25,644 bases of DNA. It comes from Chitinophagaceae bacterium UBA7600 (GTDB lineage Bacteria > Bacteroidota > Bacteroidia > Chitinophagales > Chitinophagaceae). Both the position numbers and the translations under genes were made by a program. This document shows positions 25,341-25,644 of this stretch, piece after piece. How positions within the stretch are numbered: position 1 is the first letter of the stretch; every line of letters begins with the position of its first letter. The stretch lies in contig DLKC01000102.1 of the NCBI GenBank assembly GCA_002478885.1, positions 1 to 25,644 on the forward strand, written 5' to 3'. The notes beneath the pieces are model-generated. The model was not told where the DNA came from. It searched no databases and worked only from the letters and a program-made list of their open reading frames with translations.

Positions 25341-25464
25341 AATGATGATTTGAGATGAACTGGTTTTTATTGCAATGCTGCCACTGTTATACGTACCGGG
25401 GGGAGGAAAGTTACAGGCCGGGAAAATTTTCCGTTCAAGCCACCTGTAAGTTTCGCGACTGCCA

Positions 25465-25521
25465 TGGAAGCGTTACCCAAAATTGATGGAAGCGCTACTA
25501 AAAATGATTGGTAGCGTTACC
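25465..25521. promoter_or_regulatory. Three 13-bp direct repeats with 22-bp period upstream of the GIN-domain gene
   Basis: TGGAAGCGTTACC (25465-25477), TGGAAGCGCTACT (25487-25499) and TGGTAGCGTTACC (25509-25521) start exactly 22 bp apart, about two helical turns, and lie 125-181 bp upstream of the ATG at 25340. The outer two are also framed by CCATGG. The spacing suggests cooperative binding of a regulator on one DNA face; 22-bp spaced direct repeats are known for LytTR-type regulators, but the motif itself is not one I recognise. Apart from these repeats, I see nothing else in 25341-25644 that I can name. Confidence 0.55.
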
Positions 25522-25644
25522 ATGGATGCCGGTGATATTTCACGTGAATGAAGAAGAAAAGACTGCTGCAGCCCGCAATGGCCTTTTCAAAACAGGTAAA
25601 ATGCCAACTTTTGGAAGGCTGCCTACCAACTCCCTACCAACCAT

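Noticed and set aside
25623..25641. CTACCAAC repeated at an 11-bp step at the window edge
   Set aside because: Only two short copies are visible and the sequence is cut by the window end, so it cannot be told from chance; it might relate to the TTGGTAG in the phased repeats.

Overview
The window looks like chromosomal DNA of a bacterium of the phylum Bacteroidota, most likely from the Chitinophagaceae or a close relative. This rests on two secreted proteins with type IX secretion (T9SS) sorting domains (one type B, one type A), SprB-like repeats, tandem MacB/FtsX permeases of about 800 residues, a GIN-domain (DUF2807) protein, promoters of the Bacteroidota TAnnTTTG type, and few Shine-Dalgarno sequences. 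The genus is inference; no rRNA or tRNA is present.

Layout. 3-1835: 3' part of a giant SprB-repeat adhesin. 2073-4196: tight three-gene operon (SDR oxidoreductase, DinB-like protein, two-cluster Fe-S protein resembling QueG/RdhA). 4417-4962 (-): GNAT acetyltransferase, divergent from a Tat-exported sugar isomerase-like protein (5210-6127). 6194-7402 (-): Bcr/CflA drug exporter. 7743-11051 (-): large secreted multidomain protein with a glycosidase-like N-terminus. 11470-15503: xylose locus, with an AraC-type regulator divergent from xylulokinase and xylose isomerase. 15605-17873 (-): ABC ATPase and TolC-type outer membrane protein. 18123-18968 (+): LamG-like lipoprotein. 19262-24236 (-): two paralogous FtsX-type permeases. 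24597-25340 (-): GIN-domain protein.

How the genes fit together. xylB and xylA encode the two steps from D-xylose to xylulose-5-phosphate, and the neighbouring AraC regulator is the obvious candidate to control them. The ATPase, the TolC protein and the permeases could together form a MacB-like export system, but no periplasmic adaptor is visible and the permeases seem to be controlled separately. Upstream of the first permease there is a near-perfect sigma-54 promoter, with two phased imperfect palindromes about 90-110 bp upstream of the predicted start, which look like enhancer-binding-protein sites.

The most unusual feature is a family of dispersed imperfect palindromes of about 180-215 bp. 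Their arms hold a 17-bp core (TTGCGTCGCACACTTGT and variants) and end in CCGG at a fixed distance of about 28 bp from the core. I find three full copies and four partial or decayed ones, in seven different intergenic gaps. All seven gaps have a gene 3' end on at least one side, and none of the three divergent promoter gaps contains a copy. I do not recognise it as a named element.
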